A stretch of 64,000 nucleotides of DNA, taken from positions 1 through 64,000 of the forward strand of contig NZ_JAELUH010000028.1 of assembly GCF_016429215.1 (NCBI RefSeq). The letters are read 5' to 3'. A model generated the notes under the pieces. The model did not search any database. It was given only the letters and a program-made list of their open reading frames with translations, and was not told the origin of the DNA. The stretch's first letter is position 1. Each line of letters opens with the position of its first letter. Shown here piece after piece: positions 8,897 to 17,280 of this stretch. Both the position numbers and the translations under genes were made by a program. This DNA is from Herbaspirillum sp. ASV7. GTDB taxonomy: Bacteria > Pseudomonadota > Gammaproteobacteria > Burkholderiales > Burkholderiaceae_D.

Positions 8897-10204
8897 ATGA
8901 AACGCACTCTGCTCGCGGCCTTGCTGCCGCTGCCTGTACTGGCCTTCGGTGCCGATGAGGCCGTTGACGAACCCTGGAACATGCATGGCCAGGCAACTTA
9001 CATCTGGCAGCGCAAGTCGCCCTTCGATGCCGCCTACAGCGGCCCCAACAGCCTGGGGCCGCAGGCGGAGAAATCGTATTCATTTTCCGGTACGCTGTTC
9101 TTCGGCTTGCGCCTGATGCAGGGCACCGAGTTCTACTTCGACCCCGAGGTGGTGCAATCGGTACCGATGTCGGGCCTCACCGGCCTGGGCGGCATGCTCA
9201 ATTCGGAGCAGCAGAAATCGTCCGGCCCCAACCCCACCTTCTATCGCGCCCGGATGTTCCTGCGCCAGACCTGGAACCTGGATGGTGAAACCACCCGTGT
9301 GGAGTCCGACGCCAACCAGTTGGCCACCAGCATCAGCGCGCGCCGGGTGGTGATGACCGCCGGCAACTACGCCATCACCGACATCTTCGACAACAACGCC
9401 TACGCCCATGACGGCCGCACCCAGTTCCTTAACTGGTCGCTGCTCACCCACGGCGCCTTCGACTACGCCGCTGATACCCGGGGCTATACCTGGGGTGCGG
9501 CCATCGAGTACTACGACAACGACTGGGTCTATCGCTATGGCCGCTACCTGGTGCCGCAGGAGTCCAACGGCCAGGCGCTCGACTCGCGCATTATGCGCCA
9601 CTACGGCGAACAGGCCGAGATCGAGCACGCCCACCAGATCGGCGGCCAGCCGGGCAAGCTGCGCCTGCTGGTCTTCCACAACCGCATGGTCAGCGGCAGC
9701 TTCCGCGATGCGCTGGCAGCGGCCGCCGCCAATGGCGGCACGCCTTCCGTGGCCGATGTGCGCAAGGAGCAGGACAAATACGGGCTGGGCATTGCCGGCG
9801 AACAGAACCTGACATCCGATATCGGCGTGTTCTTCCGCGCCAGCTGGAACGACGGTAAGACCGAGACCTATTCCTTTACCGAGGTCGAGCGTTCGGTCAC
9901 GGCCGGGGTCCAGGTGACCGGCCAGCGCTGGGGCCGCGCCGACGACGTGCTGGGGGTCGCCGCCATCGTCAACGGCTTGTCCAAGGCGCACCAGGACTAC
10001 CTGGCGGCCGGCGGCACCGGTGTGTTCATCGGCGATGGCCGCCTGAACTATCGTCCCGAGCAGATCGTGGAGGCCTACTACAACCTGCGCGTGACCAAGG
10101 CCACCACGGTGGCCCTGGACGTGCAGAAGATCTTCAACCCGGCCTATAACGCCGACCGTGGGCCGGTGCTGGTGCTGGGCGCGCGCCTGCATACGCAATT
10201 CTAA
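8897..10204 (+). CDS. OprB-like carbohydrate-selective porin
   Basis: Outer-membrane beta-barrel of 435 aa. There is a short signal peptide (MKRTLLAALLPLPVLAFGA), then NMHGQATYIWQRKSPFDAAY and GPNSLGPQAEKSYSFSGTLF, resembling OprB/alginate-export type porins. The protein ends in LGARLHTQF, with the terminal Phe used for barrel assembly. It lies 56 bases behind the efflux channel gene on the same strand, so it may be read with the efflux operon, an unusual partner. Its substrate is unknown. Confidence 0.75.
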   Translation: MKRTLLAALLPLPVLAFGADEAVDEPWNMHGQATYIWQRKSPFDAAYSGPNSLGPQAEKSYSFSGTLFFGLRLMQGTEFYFDPEVVQSVPMSGLTGLGGMLNSEQQKSSGPNPTFYRARMFLRQTWNLDGETTRVESDANQLATSISARRVVMTAGNYAITDIFDNNAYAHDGRTQFLNWSLLTHGAFDYAADTRGYTWGAAIEYYDNDWVYRYGRYLVPQESNGQALDSRIMRHYGEQAEIEHAHQIGGQPGKLRLLVFHNRMVSGSFRDALAAAAANGGTPSVADVRKEQDKYGLGIAGEQNLTSDIGVFFRASWNDGKTETYSFTEVERSVTAGVQVTGQRWGRADDVLGVAAIVNGLSKAHQDYLAAGGTGVFIGDGRLNYRPEQIVEAYYNLRVTKATTVALDVQKIFNPAYNADRGPVLVLGARLHTQF

Positions 10205-10264
10205 AAATGGGCGGCCGGCGCTGCGTCCCTGCGTCGACCGCCCTCATACACTGGAGACACTGCC

Positions 10265-10642
10265 ATGAACCTGTCCTGGAAAACCGGCGCAGCGACGCTG
10301 GCCCTGCTGGGCCTGTCGGCCTGCACATGCATCGACCCGCATGAGCATCATGATGCCGCCGGCACGGTGGAGCGCTTCATCGACCAGCAGGCCCAGCCTG
10401 ACCAGCTGCCGCCTTGCCTGGCCAGCCGGATCGCCCAGATCCAGGGCGGTACCCGCTTTGCCGCCATCCGCTATCGGCACTGGGCCAGCCACTTCAAATC
10501 CACCGTGTACGCCGAGGTGCCTGCCAGCATGAACCTGCAGCTGCATCAGGAGGTACGTATCGAACCCGGCCAGTGCTCGCACGACGAGCTGGCCGTTATC
10601 ATGCAAGATGATGTGCTTTCCAACAGAAAAGGAGCAATGTGA
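10265..10642 (+). CDS. Small predicted lipoprotein, unknown function
   Basis: Unrecognised 125-aa protein. The N terminus MNLSWKTGAATLALLGLSACTC has a charged start, a hydrophobic core and the lipobox LSAC, so it should be lipid-anchored in the envelope. The mature part has a His cluster (DPHEHHD) and three further Cys or His positions. Its stop codon overlaps the start of the next gene by one base (TGATG), which suggests coupled translation. Confidence 0.65.
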   Translation: MNLSWKTGAATLALLGLSACTCIDPHEHHDAAGTVERFIDQQAQPDQLPPCLASRIAQIQGGTRFAAIRYRHWASHFKSTVYAEVPASMNLQLHQEVRIEPGQCSHDELAVIMQDDVLSNRKGAM

Positions 10643-11028
10643 TGGGTGACAAGACCACCAAGGCAGACAAGCCCGCCATCAACTGGCTGGACCAGCCCGA
10701 GGAGCACGACTACCCGGCGGCCCAGTCCTATCTCAACCTGCTCTACGATGACAAGAAGACCGCCGACCTGGTGCGCCGCCTGCGCGAAGCACCGATGGCG
10801 GCCTTCAAGGCCAAGGACATCCTGCGCGCCTCGGGCCTGTCGCCGCTGGGCATGAGCAATGCCCACGTGGAAAAGGACCTGAAGAAGATCCAGTCCGGCA
10901 CCAGGATCTCGCCGCTGCTGCTGGTGCGCCAGGACGGCCAGCGCACCGTGGTGGCCGACGGCTACCACCGCCTGTGCGCCCTCTACAGCTTCGACGAAGA
11001 CACCACCGTTCCCTGCAAGATCGTCTGA
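10642..11028 (+). CDS. ParB/sulfiredoxin-fold-like small protein
   Basis: Soluble protein of 128 aa, function unknown. The C-terminal half reads ISPLLLVRQDGQRTVVADGYHRLCALY, close to the ParB/Srx core in which a D-G-x-H-R motif (here ADGYHRL) follows two beta strands. The rest has no second domain or helix-turn-helix. AAGGAG ends 7 bases before ATG 10642; a GTG at 10639 is the only alternative. It probably forms a unit with the upstream lipoprotein. The fold is inferred from one motif. Confidence 0.6.
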   Translation: MGDKTTKADKPAINWLDQPEEHDYPAAQSYLNLLYDDKKTADLVRRLREAPMAAFKAKDILRASGLSPLGMSNAHVEKDLKKIQSGTRISPLLLVRQDGQRTVVADGYHRLCALYSFDEDTTVPCKIV

Positions 11029-11046
11029 TCCCGCAGCCCTCCCCGT

Positions 11047-12099
11047 TCAGTGGGAGTGCTGGTGATGGCTGTCGGGGAAATGGGCATGCGCATGGCGGGT
11101 GGCGGCGTGCCGGTGGCGGTGGCTATGGACCACGCCCGGCGCCACCTCCTGCCCATGCTCGTGGGTGTGATGCAGGTCATCGTGGCGATGTGCGTGTTCG
11201 TGCTCAATCTCGTCGTGCAGGTGCTCATGGCTATGCGTTTCGGTCAGGTGCAGCCAGATGCCCAGTCCCATCAGCAATCCCGCTATCACCAGTTGCTCGC
11301 TGACCGCCTCGCCCATGAGCAGGGCCAGCAAGGCACCCAGGAAGGGCGCAGCCGAGAAGTAGGCACCGCTGCGCGCCGTCCCCAGGTGGCGCAGCGCCAC
11401 CACGAACAGGCTCAGGCTCACGCCATAGGCCAGGAAGCCCAGCACGGCGGTGGCCGCCATGACCGGCAGCGGCGGCAAGTGCGCACCCAGCGCCAGTGCC
11501 AGCACCAGGTTGGTGGAACCGGCCACCAGGCCCTTGACGCTGGCGATCCAGGAGCCGTCCGAGAGCGATACCTTGCGCGTGAGGTTGTTGTCGATGGCCC
11601 AGGCCAGGCAGGCGCCCAGGATGCACAGCGTGGGCAGCAGGTCGGCCCCATCGACCTGGCGCGGCCAGGCCAGTACCACGGCGCCGGCCACGATGGCGGC
11701 CATGCCCAGGGCGACGCGGCGATCGACGTTCTCGCGGAAGGCGAACCAGGCCAGCAAGGCGGTGAGCACGCCCTCGGCATTCAACAGCAAGGCCGCACTG
11801 GAGGCCGGTGCAGCGCGCAAGCCCAGCATCAGCAACACCGGCGCGACCACCCCGCCGGCCAGCACGGCAGCGCTGAACCAGCCGGCTTCGGCACGCGGCA
11901 GGTGCACCGCCTGTGCCCGTGTCAGGCGACGGAAGATGAAGAGTCCGCTCCCCGATCCCAGGTATAGCAAGGCGGCGATGACCCAGGGCGAATTGCCCGT
12001 CAACAGAGGCTTGGCCAATGGCGTGGCGGCCCCGAACAGCAAGGCCGACAGCAGGGCTGCCCGGACGCCGGGATGTCGTAGTGTGGTCCAGAGGTGCAT
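11047..12099 (-). CDS. DMT/EamA-family transporter with His-rich C-terminal tail
   Basis: Inner-membrane transporter of 350 aa with about ten TM helices in two EamA repeats (first repeat opens ALLSALLFGAATPLAKPLL; second around LCILGACLAWAIDNNLTRK). Family members export amino acids, metabolites or metals. The last 65 or so residues form a hydrophilic tail with about 23 His (such as HDEIEHEHAHRHDD and ATRHAHAHFPDSHHQHSH), which points to binding of Zn, Ni or Co. It converges with the ParB-like gene and is followed on the minus strand by no further gene. Substrate unknown. Confidence 0.8.
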   Translation of the reverse strand: MHLWTTLRHPGVRAALLSALLFGAATPLAKPLLTGNSPWVIAALLYLGSGSGLFIFRRLTRAQAVHLPRAEAGWFSAAVLAGGVVAPVLLMLGLRAAPASSAALLLNAEGVLTALLAWFAFRENVDRRVALGMAAIVAGAVVLAWPRQVDGADLLPTLCILGACLAWAIDNNLTRKVSLSDGSWIASVKGLVAGSTNLVLALALGAHLPPLPVMAATAVLGFLAYGVSLSLFVVALRHLGTARSGAYFSAAPFLGALLALLMGEAVSEQLVIAGLLMGLGIWLHLTETHSHEHLHDEIEHEHAHRHDDLHHTHEHGQEVAPGVVHSHRHRHAATRHAHAHFPDSHHQHSH

Positions 12100-12203
12100 G
12101 GTGATTCTCCTGCCTGATGCTGCATTCGCGGTCTTGCGTACAGCCGGTGTGCAAGCTTAGCCGATCAGGGCGGCGGCATCATGACAATGCGCTGACAGCG
12201 GCC

Positions 12204-13130
12204 TCAGAACCAGTGATTGGCCTGTTTCAGGTCGCTGCGCAATTCACGGAAGCAATGGTCGGTCCAGTGGCTGCGGCTGACTTCGTTGCGCCGCATGAGC
12301 ACGATCTTGCGCTTCAGGGTGGGCTGACGCAGGGGCGCCACGTGCAGGCTGTCGTCGCGCAGATAGCTGGTATAGAGGCTGGGCATGATGCCGATGGCAA
12401 TGCCCGAGCGCACCACGCCGTATAAGGATTCGCTATGCACCACCTGATAGCGCCGCGACGAGGCCAGACCATGCTGCATCAGCGCCGCCGAGGCGAATTC
12501 CCACACGCTGCCCTGGGTGAACATCACGATCTCCTCGCCCGCCATCTGCCGCCACTGCACTTCCTTGGCGCCGGCCAGCGCGTGGTGGCGCGACACGATC
12601 AGTACCAGCTCATCCTCGAACAGGCTCACCGTCTCCAGCGTTTGCGAAGACAGCGAATCAGGCGGCTTGATGCCCACGCAGAAATCCAGCTTGCCCGAAT
12701 GCAAGGCCGCCAGCAGGGCGTCGTTGGGCATGTCCTGTAGCAGAATTTCCACATGCTCGTCATGCGCCTGGTTGTAGCGGGCGATCACGGCGGCCGTCAG
12801 CGTCACCGCCGAGGGGATGGCGCCGACCCGGATGCGATGGCGCCCGGTCCCGATGGCGTGCTCGATATCCTCGAAGATATTGCTGGCCGTATTGAGCAGG
12901 TGGCGCGCGTATTCCAGCACCACGCTGCCCTGGGCGGTGAGGCTGATCTGGTGCGTGGTGCGGTCGAAAAGCCGCGTCCCGAGCTGGTTTTCGAGCTGCT
13001 TGATGGAAGCCGACAGGGCTGGCTGGGTCAGCGCCAGGGCGTCGGCGGCGCGGCTGAAACTGTTGGTCTCGGCTAGCGTGACCAGGGCCTGCAGGTGCCG
13101 CAGCGTGACTTTCTGGTTGAGTTTGATCAT
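12204..13130 (-). CDS. LysR-family regulator of the adjacent porin/ABC operon
   Basis: Transcription factor of 308 aa. The N-terminal winged helix is VTLRHLQALVTLAETNSFSR then AADALALTQPALSASIKQLE, and a co-inducer domain follows from about residue 95. It is most like the GbpR/PcaQ branch. It is divergent from the porin that heads the nucleoside operon, with a 15-base LysR box in the AT-rich gap, so it is the likely regulator of that operon and of itself. Effector unknown. Confidence 0.85.
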   Translation of the reverse strand: MIKLNQKVTLRHLQALVTLAETNSFSRAADALALTQPALSASIKQLENQLGTRLFDRTTHQISLTAQGSVVLEYARHLLNTASNIFEDIEHAIGTGRHRIRVGAIPSAVTLTAAVIARYNQAHDEHVEILLQDMPNDALLAALHSGKLDFCVGIKPPDSLSSQTLETVSLFEDELVLIVSRHHALAGAKEVQWRQMAGEEIVMFTQGSVWEFASAALMQHGLASSRRYQVVHSESLYGVVRSGIAIGIMPSLYTSYLRDDSLHVAPLRQPTLKRKIVLMRRNEVSRSHWTDHCFRELRSDLKQANHWF

Positions 13131-13168
13131 AGGAAATGGACAAGCCGCCAGAATCGCGCCGCCTGGTT

Positions 13169-13183
13169 ATAAATTCGATTTAT
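13169..13183. promoter_or_regulatory. LysR-type operator ATAAAT-TCG-ATTTAT
   Basis: A perfect interrupted dyad (6-base arms, 3-base centre) 39 bases upstream of the LysR start and 120 bases before the porin ATG. It fits the T-N11-A rule for LysR boxes. The surrounding bases down to about 13220 are strongly AT-rich compared with the rest of the window, as expected for a divergent promoter. Confidence 0.6.
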
Positions 13184-13302
13184 GAAATTATAAATATAAA
13201 CAAATTATATTATTTAATCACTTGTCCTATGCTCCACACCGTTCGCAGCGAATTCCAACAATGAACGGTCGCAAGACCATCATCAAAACCACAGGGGCAG
13301 GC

Positions 13303-14421
13303 ATGAAAAAACATTGGATGATAGGCGCGCTGGCCATTCCGGCCGCGCTGGCGGGCGCGCAGGCGCAAGCGCAGAGCAAGATCGAGATCTACGGCCTGAT
13401 TTCGGGCGGCATCGGTTACCTCTCCAACCAGGGCGGTCCGCACAATCTGGAGGCGCTGTCGGGCACCAACCAGAACCCGCGTATCGGCTTCCGTGGCCAG
13501 GAAGACCTGGGCGGTGGCAACAAGGCCATCTTCACGCTGGAAAACGGCTTCAACATGATGACCGGCGCGGCCGCGCAGAGCGGTCGCCTGTTCGGCCGCC
13601 AATCCTGGGTGGGCCTGTCCTCCAACACCATGGGAACGCTGACCCTGGGTCGCCAGTATGAAGCGGTCAAGGACTACCTCGGTCCGGTGGTCATTGCCAG
13701 CAACGGCGTACACATCGGCGACAACGACAACGGCTACAACAACCTGCGCGCGCAGAACTCGGTGAAGTACGTCAGTCCGTATTTCAACGACTTCAACGTC
13801 ACCGCCCTGTATGGCTTCGGCGAAGCGGCCGGAGACACCAGCACCAACCGTGTCATGAGCATCGGCTCGGGCTACAAGGGCGGCAACTTCCGCTGGGCCG
13901 TGGCCTATACCCAGATGGACACGCCCAACAGCAGCAAGAGCCCCGACGGCGCCATGGGCAACGATTACGCCAGCTCGCTGCTGATCTTCAACAAGAGTGC
14001 GGTCAACAGCGCCTTCGGCGTGCGCCGCCAGCGCATCGCCGGCACCGGTGGCTTCTACACCGTGGGCAATACCGACTTCGGCGCGATGTACAGCAACGTC
14101 AAGTATGAGTATCTGGACAACACCAAGCTGACGCTGCAGAACGTCGACATCAACCTGGTGCACCACTACACGCCGGCGCTGAACCTGGGTGCGTCCTACT
14201 TCTATACCACCGGCAAGTACGACACCATCAACACCAATCCGAAGTGGCACCAGATCAACCTGCAGGCGGATTACTTCCTCTCCAAGCGCACCGACGTGGC
14301 CATCACCTACAGCTACCAGCTGGCCGCCGGTGACGCCAAGAACGCCACCATCTTCGGCTTCCCCTCTTCCAGCGACAAGAAGCAGGCGGTGCTGATGCTG
14401 GGCATGCGGCACGTGTTCTGA
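13303..14421 (+). CDS. Trimeric general porin (Omp32/OmpC-like)
   Basis: Outer-membrane porin of 372 aa. The signal peptide MKKHWMIGALAIPAALAGAQAQAQ is followed by SKIEIYGLISGGIGYLSNQ, the usual first strand of betaproteobacterial porins; the middle contains GNKAIFTLENGFNM and LGRQYEAVKDYL, and the protein ends LGMRHVF. The frame is open upstream to 13222 but ATG 13303 starts the signal peptide. It heads the ABC/nucleoside operon, so it probably admits the same solute through the outer membrane. Confidence 0.88.
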   Translation: MKKHWMIGALAIPAALAGAQAQAQSKIEIYGLISGGIGYLSNQGGPHNLEALSGTNQNPRIGFRGQEDLGGGNKAIFTLENGFNMMTGAAAQSGRLFGRQSWVGLSSNTMGTLTLGRQYEAVKDYLGPVVIASNGVHIGDNDNGYNNLRAQNSVKYVSPYFNDFNVTALYGFGEAAGDTSTNRVMSIGSGYKGGNFRWAVAYTQMDTPNSSKSPDGAMGNDYASSLLIFNKSAVNSAFGVRRQRIAGTGGFYTVGNTDFGAMYSNVKYEYLDNTKLTLQNVDINLVHHYTPALNLGASYFYTTGKYDTINTNPKWHQINLQADYFLSKRTDVAITYSYQLAAGDAKNATIFGFPSSSDKKQAVLMLGMRHVF

Positions 14422-14432
14422 TCGTTCTCCCC

Positions 14433-14467
14433 AGGCCTGGCCGCTGGCTCCCTCGGCGGTCGGGCCT
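14433..14467 (+). other. Imperfect GC-rich hairpin between porin and ABC genes
   Basis: Arms AGGCC...CCGC and GCGG...GGCCT can pair around a loop with a short internal mismatch. No T run follows. It may lower read-through, leaving more porin mRNA than transporter mRNA, or have no function. Confidence 0.25.
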
Positions 14468-14502
14468 ACAATACAGGTCTTTTGTCGGTTCCAAGGATAG
14501 TC

Positions 14503-15555
14503 ATGTTGAACAAAGCACGTTTCCCGGGCGCACGCGCCGCCCTCGCCACCGTCGGTCTCGGCCTGGCCTTGCTGGGCAGTCCTGCCCATGCGGAAAAACG
14601 CACGCTGGTGCTGTCGGCCTACCCGATCTCCCAGCCGCTGTTCAACAAGCTGGTCTATGCTCCCTTCAAGGAAAAATGCGGCTGTGAGATCGTGGTCGAG
14701 ACCGGCAACAACGCCGACCGCATCGCCAAGCTGGATGCCCGCCGCAACAATCCGGTGGTGGACCTGGTGCTGTTGTCGGACTTCGGCATGCTCGAAGCCG
14801 CCCGCAAGGGCTTGGTGCAGCCGCTGGACTACAGCCAGCTGAAGAACTACAGCCAGCTCTACCCCTTCGCCCGCAATCCCATCGGCGGCAACTATGCGGT
14901 GGGCTACACCATCTATTCGGTGGGCCTGGTCTACCGCAGCGACAAGACCGCCGCGCCCAAGTCCTGGAAGGATCTCTGGAGCCCGGAACTCAAGGGCCGC
15001 ATCGCCCTGCCCGATGTGAGCACCACGCAAGGCCCGCTGGCCCTGCAGATGGCCGACCTGGCCTGGGGTGGCAAGGGGGGCGACTACACCACCGGCATGC
15101 AGAAGATCCTGTCCATCAAGAACAATGTGGTGACCTTTACCAAGAACAGCGCGCAATTGTCGTCGCTGTTCGCCCAGGACGAGATCTGGGCCGCGCCGGT
15201 GGCGCGCTTCACCTGGGCCCAGCTGATGAAGACCGGCATGCCGCTGAAGTGGGCCATCCCCGCCGAAGGCCAGGCCGCCGGCATGAACGTCATGGGCATC
15301 GTCGCCAAGTCGAAGAATGCCGATCTGGCCTACCAGCTGATGGACTTCTGGTTGTCCAAGGAAGTGCAGACGGCGCTGGCCATGGAACTGGTCGATTCGC
15401 CCGTCAACACCCAGGTGGTGCTGCCCAAGGACAAGGCCGAATTCAATACCTACGGCGGCGAGCACATCGCCTCGCTGAAGTTCGTCAAGCCCGAAGACCT
15501 GCTCAAGCACCGCTCGGGCTGGCTGGAGCAATGGAACAAGGGCATCAGCAAGTAA
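14503..15555 (+). CDS. ABC transporter substrate-binding protein
   Basis: Periplasmic binding protein of 350 aa in the Fe3+/polyamine-type (PBP2) family. The signal peptide ends SPAHA; the mature protein starts EKRTLVLSAYPISQPLFNKL. SWKDLWSPELKGRIALPDVS is the typical hinge segment of this family. ATG 14503 follows AAGGA by 6 bases; a TTG at 14482 is less likely. Gene order (porin, this gene, two permeases, ATPase, nucleoside hydrolase, adenosine deaminase) suggests that the ligand is a nucleoside or related purine compound rather than iron or polyamine. Confidence 0.82.
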   Translation: MLNKARFPGARAALATVGLGLALLGSPAHAEKRTLVLSAYPISQPLFNKLVYAPFKEKCGCEIVVETGNNADRIAKLDARRNNPVVDLVLLSDFGMLEAARKGLVQPLDYSQLKNYSQLYPFARNPIGGNYAVGYTIYSVGLVYRSDKTAAPKSWKDLWSPELKGRIALPDVSTTQGPLALQMADLAWGGKGGDYTTGMQKILSIKNNVVTFTKNSAQLSSLFAQDEIWAAPVARFTWAQLMKTGMPLKWAIPAEGQAAGMNVMGIVAKSKNADLAYQLMDFWLSKEVQTALAMELVDSPVNTQVVLPKDKAEFNTYGGEHIASLKFVKPEDLLKHRSGWLEQWNKGISK

Positions 15556-15634
15556 GCCGCTGACGCCATCGCGTGACGCCACATCCTTGCCGGACGTGGC
15601 GCCGCCTCTCCTTTTCGACACCTGTTTGCGCACC

Positions 15635-16495
15635 ATGCTCGCACAATCCAAAACCCGCCTCGGCCTGATGCTGGTCATGCCGGCGCTGATCTTTACCGTG
15701 GTCTGCTTCCTGCTGCCGGTGGCCGCCCTGCTGCTGGATGCCTTCCGCATCGGCGGCCCGGACAGCCTGGACGGCGGTCCGCTGCAATGGAGCCTGGCCC
15801 GCTTTGCCGATTTCTTTGCCGAACCGCTGCACCTGCAGGTGTTGTGGCGCACCCTGCGCATCGCTGCGCTGGTGACCTTGTGCTCCGCCCTGCTCTGCTA
15901 TCCGGCGGCCCAGGCCATCGTGCGCGTGGCGCCGCGCTGGCGCGGCCTGGTGCTGGGCATGATGATCCTGCCGCTGATGGTCTCGCCGATCGCCCGTACC
16001 TATGCCTGGATCGTGCTGTTCGGCCGCAATGGCGCGGTCAATGCCGTGCTGATGCACCTGGGCCTGGCGGACGAACCGCAGCGGCTGCTGTTTTCGGAGA
16101 TGGCCGTCTTCGTCGGCCTGCTGCAACTGCTGTTGCCGCTGATGCTGATGTCGTTGGTAAGCGCCATGGAAAACATTTCCGCCGACCTGGCGCTGGCCGC
16201 TTCCACGCTGGGTGCCAATGCCTGGCAGGTCTTCACCCGCGTGACCCTGCCCTTGACGCAGGAAGGCCTGATCGTGGGCGGCACCCTGGTCTTTACCGGC
16301 AGCGTCACCGCCTATGTGACCCCGGCCCTGCTGGGCGGCCCCAAGGTCTTGATGCTGGAAACCCTGCTCTACCAGAAGGTCAGCGTGGAAAGTGACTTCG
16401 GCGCCGCCAACGTGATTGCCGTGATCCTGGTGGCGATGACACTGGTGGTCAACGCCGGCCTGAAACGCATTGCCGCACCCCGGAGGTCGACATGA
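15635..16495 (+). CDS. ABC transporter permease 1
   Basis: Inner-membrane permease of 286 aa of the PotB/CysT-like type, with six TM helices and the EAA-loop equivalent AASTLGANAWQVFTRVTLP. ATG 15635 is taken as the start because it precedes the first TM helix closely; the frame is open to a TTG at 15587 and neither start has a strong Shine-Dalgarno site. The end overlaps permease 2 by 4 bases (ATGA), so the pair is translationally coupled and should form a heterodimer. Confidence 0.85.
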   Translation: MLAQSKTRLGLMLVMPALIFTVVCFLLPVAALLLDAFRIGGPDSLDGGPLQWSLARFADFFAEPLHLQVLWRTLRIAALVTLCSALLCYPAAQAIVRVAPRWRGLVLGMMILPLMVSPIARTYAWIVLFGRNGAVNAVLMHLGLADEPQRLLFSEMAVFVGLLQLLLPLMLMSLVSAMENISADLALAASTLGANAWQVFTRVTLPLTQEGLIVGGTLVFTGSVTAYVTPALLGGPKVLMLETLLYQKVSVESDFGAANVIAVILVAMTLVVNAGLKRIAAPRRST

Positions 16496-17271
16496 AACAA
16501 GGTTTGTTCCCGCGCCTGGTGCTGTGGGCCGTGATGCTGTTCCTGCTGGGGCCGTTCGTGATCGTCTTCCTGGCCGGGTTCAGTGGTGGCGAGACGCTGG
16601 CCTTCCCGCCGCCCTCGTATTCGCTGCGCTGGATCGTGGCGGTCCTGCAGGCCGACGAATTCCGCCAGGCCTTCGGCACCAGCCTGGAGATCGGCCTGCT
16701 GGCGACCGTCATCGCGCTGCTGCTGGGCGTGCCGGTGGCCTATGCGATGTCGCGCACGCCGCCGCCCGGCATGGCCGTCATCAAGCAGGTGCTGACCTCG
16801 CCGCTGATCATCCCGGCCATGCTGGTGGGCCTGGGTCTGCTGCGCCACTTCGTGCTGCTGGTCGATGCCCCGGTGTTCCTGGGCCTGCTGGTGGGCCACG
16901 TCGGTCTGTTGACGCCCTATGCGGTGCGGGTGGTCTATTCCAGCCTGGCCAATCTGCGCATGGATATCGAGGAAGCCGCCATCACTCTGGGCGCCACCCG
17001 CGCCCAGACCTTCCGCCTGGTGGTCTTGCCCAATATCCGGGGCGCGGTGATTGCGGCCTTCTTCCTGGCCTTTGTGACTTCCTTCAACCAGGTACCGGTG
17101 TCGTTGTTCCTCACCGGCCCCGGCATCAGCACCCTGCCCATCGAAATGCTGGGCCATATGGAAAACAGCTTCGATCCCTCCATTGCCGCGCTGTCCACGC
17201 TGTTGGTGCTGTTCACGATGGCCTTCGTGCTGCTCACCGAGAAGCTCCTGGGCATTTCCAAATACATGTGA
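16492..17271 (+). CDS. ABC transporter permease 2
   Basis: Inner-membrane permease of 259 aa of the PotC-like type with six TM helices. The EAA loop reads IEEAAITLGATRAQTFRLVV, the contact point for the ATPase. CGGAGG lies about 6 bases before the ATG, which overlaps the stop of permease 1. The ATPase gene follows after 9 bases. Confidence 0.87.
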   Translation: MKQGLFPRLVLWAVMLFLLGPFVIVFLAGFSGGETLAFPPPSYSLRWIVAVLQADEFRQAFGTSLEIGLLATVIALLLGVPVAYAMSRTPPPGMAVIKQVLTSPLIIPAMLVGLGLLRHFVLLVDAPVFLGLLVGHVGLLTPYAVRVVYSSLANLRMDIEEAAITLGATRAQTFRLVVLPNIRGAVIAAFFLAFVTSFNQVPVSLFLTGPGISTLPIEMLGHMENSFDPSIAALSTLLVLFTMAFVLLTEKLLGISKYM

Positions 17272-17280
17272 TGTGAGAAC

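Noticed and set aside
13210-15861. 883-codon minus-strand frame over the porin and binding-protein genes
   Set aside because: The opposite strand encodes a full porin and a full periplasmic binding protein with signal peptides; the long frame has no recognisable domain.
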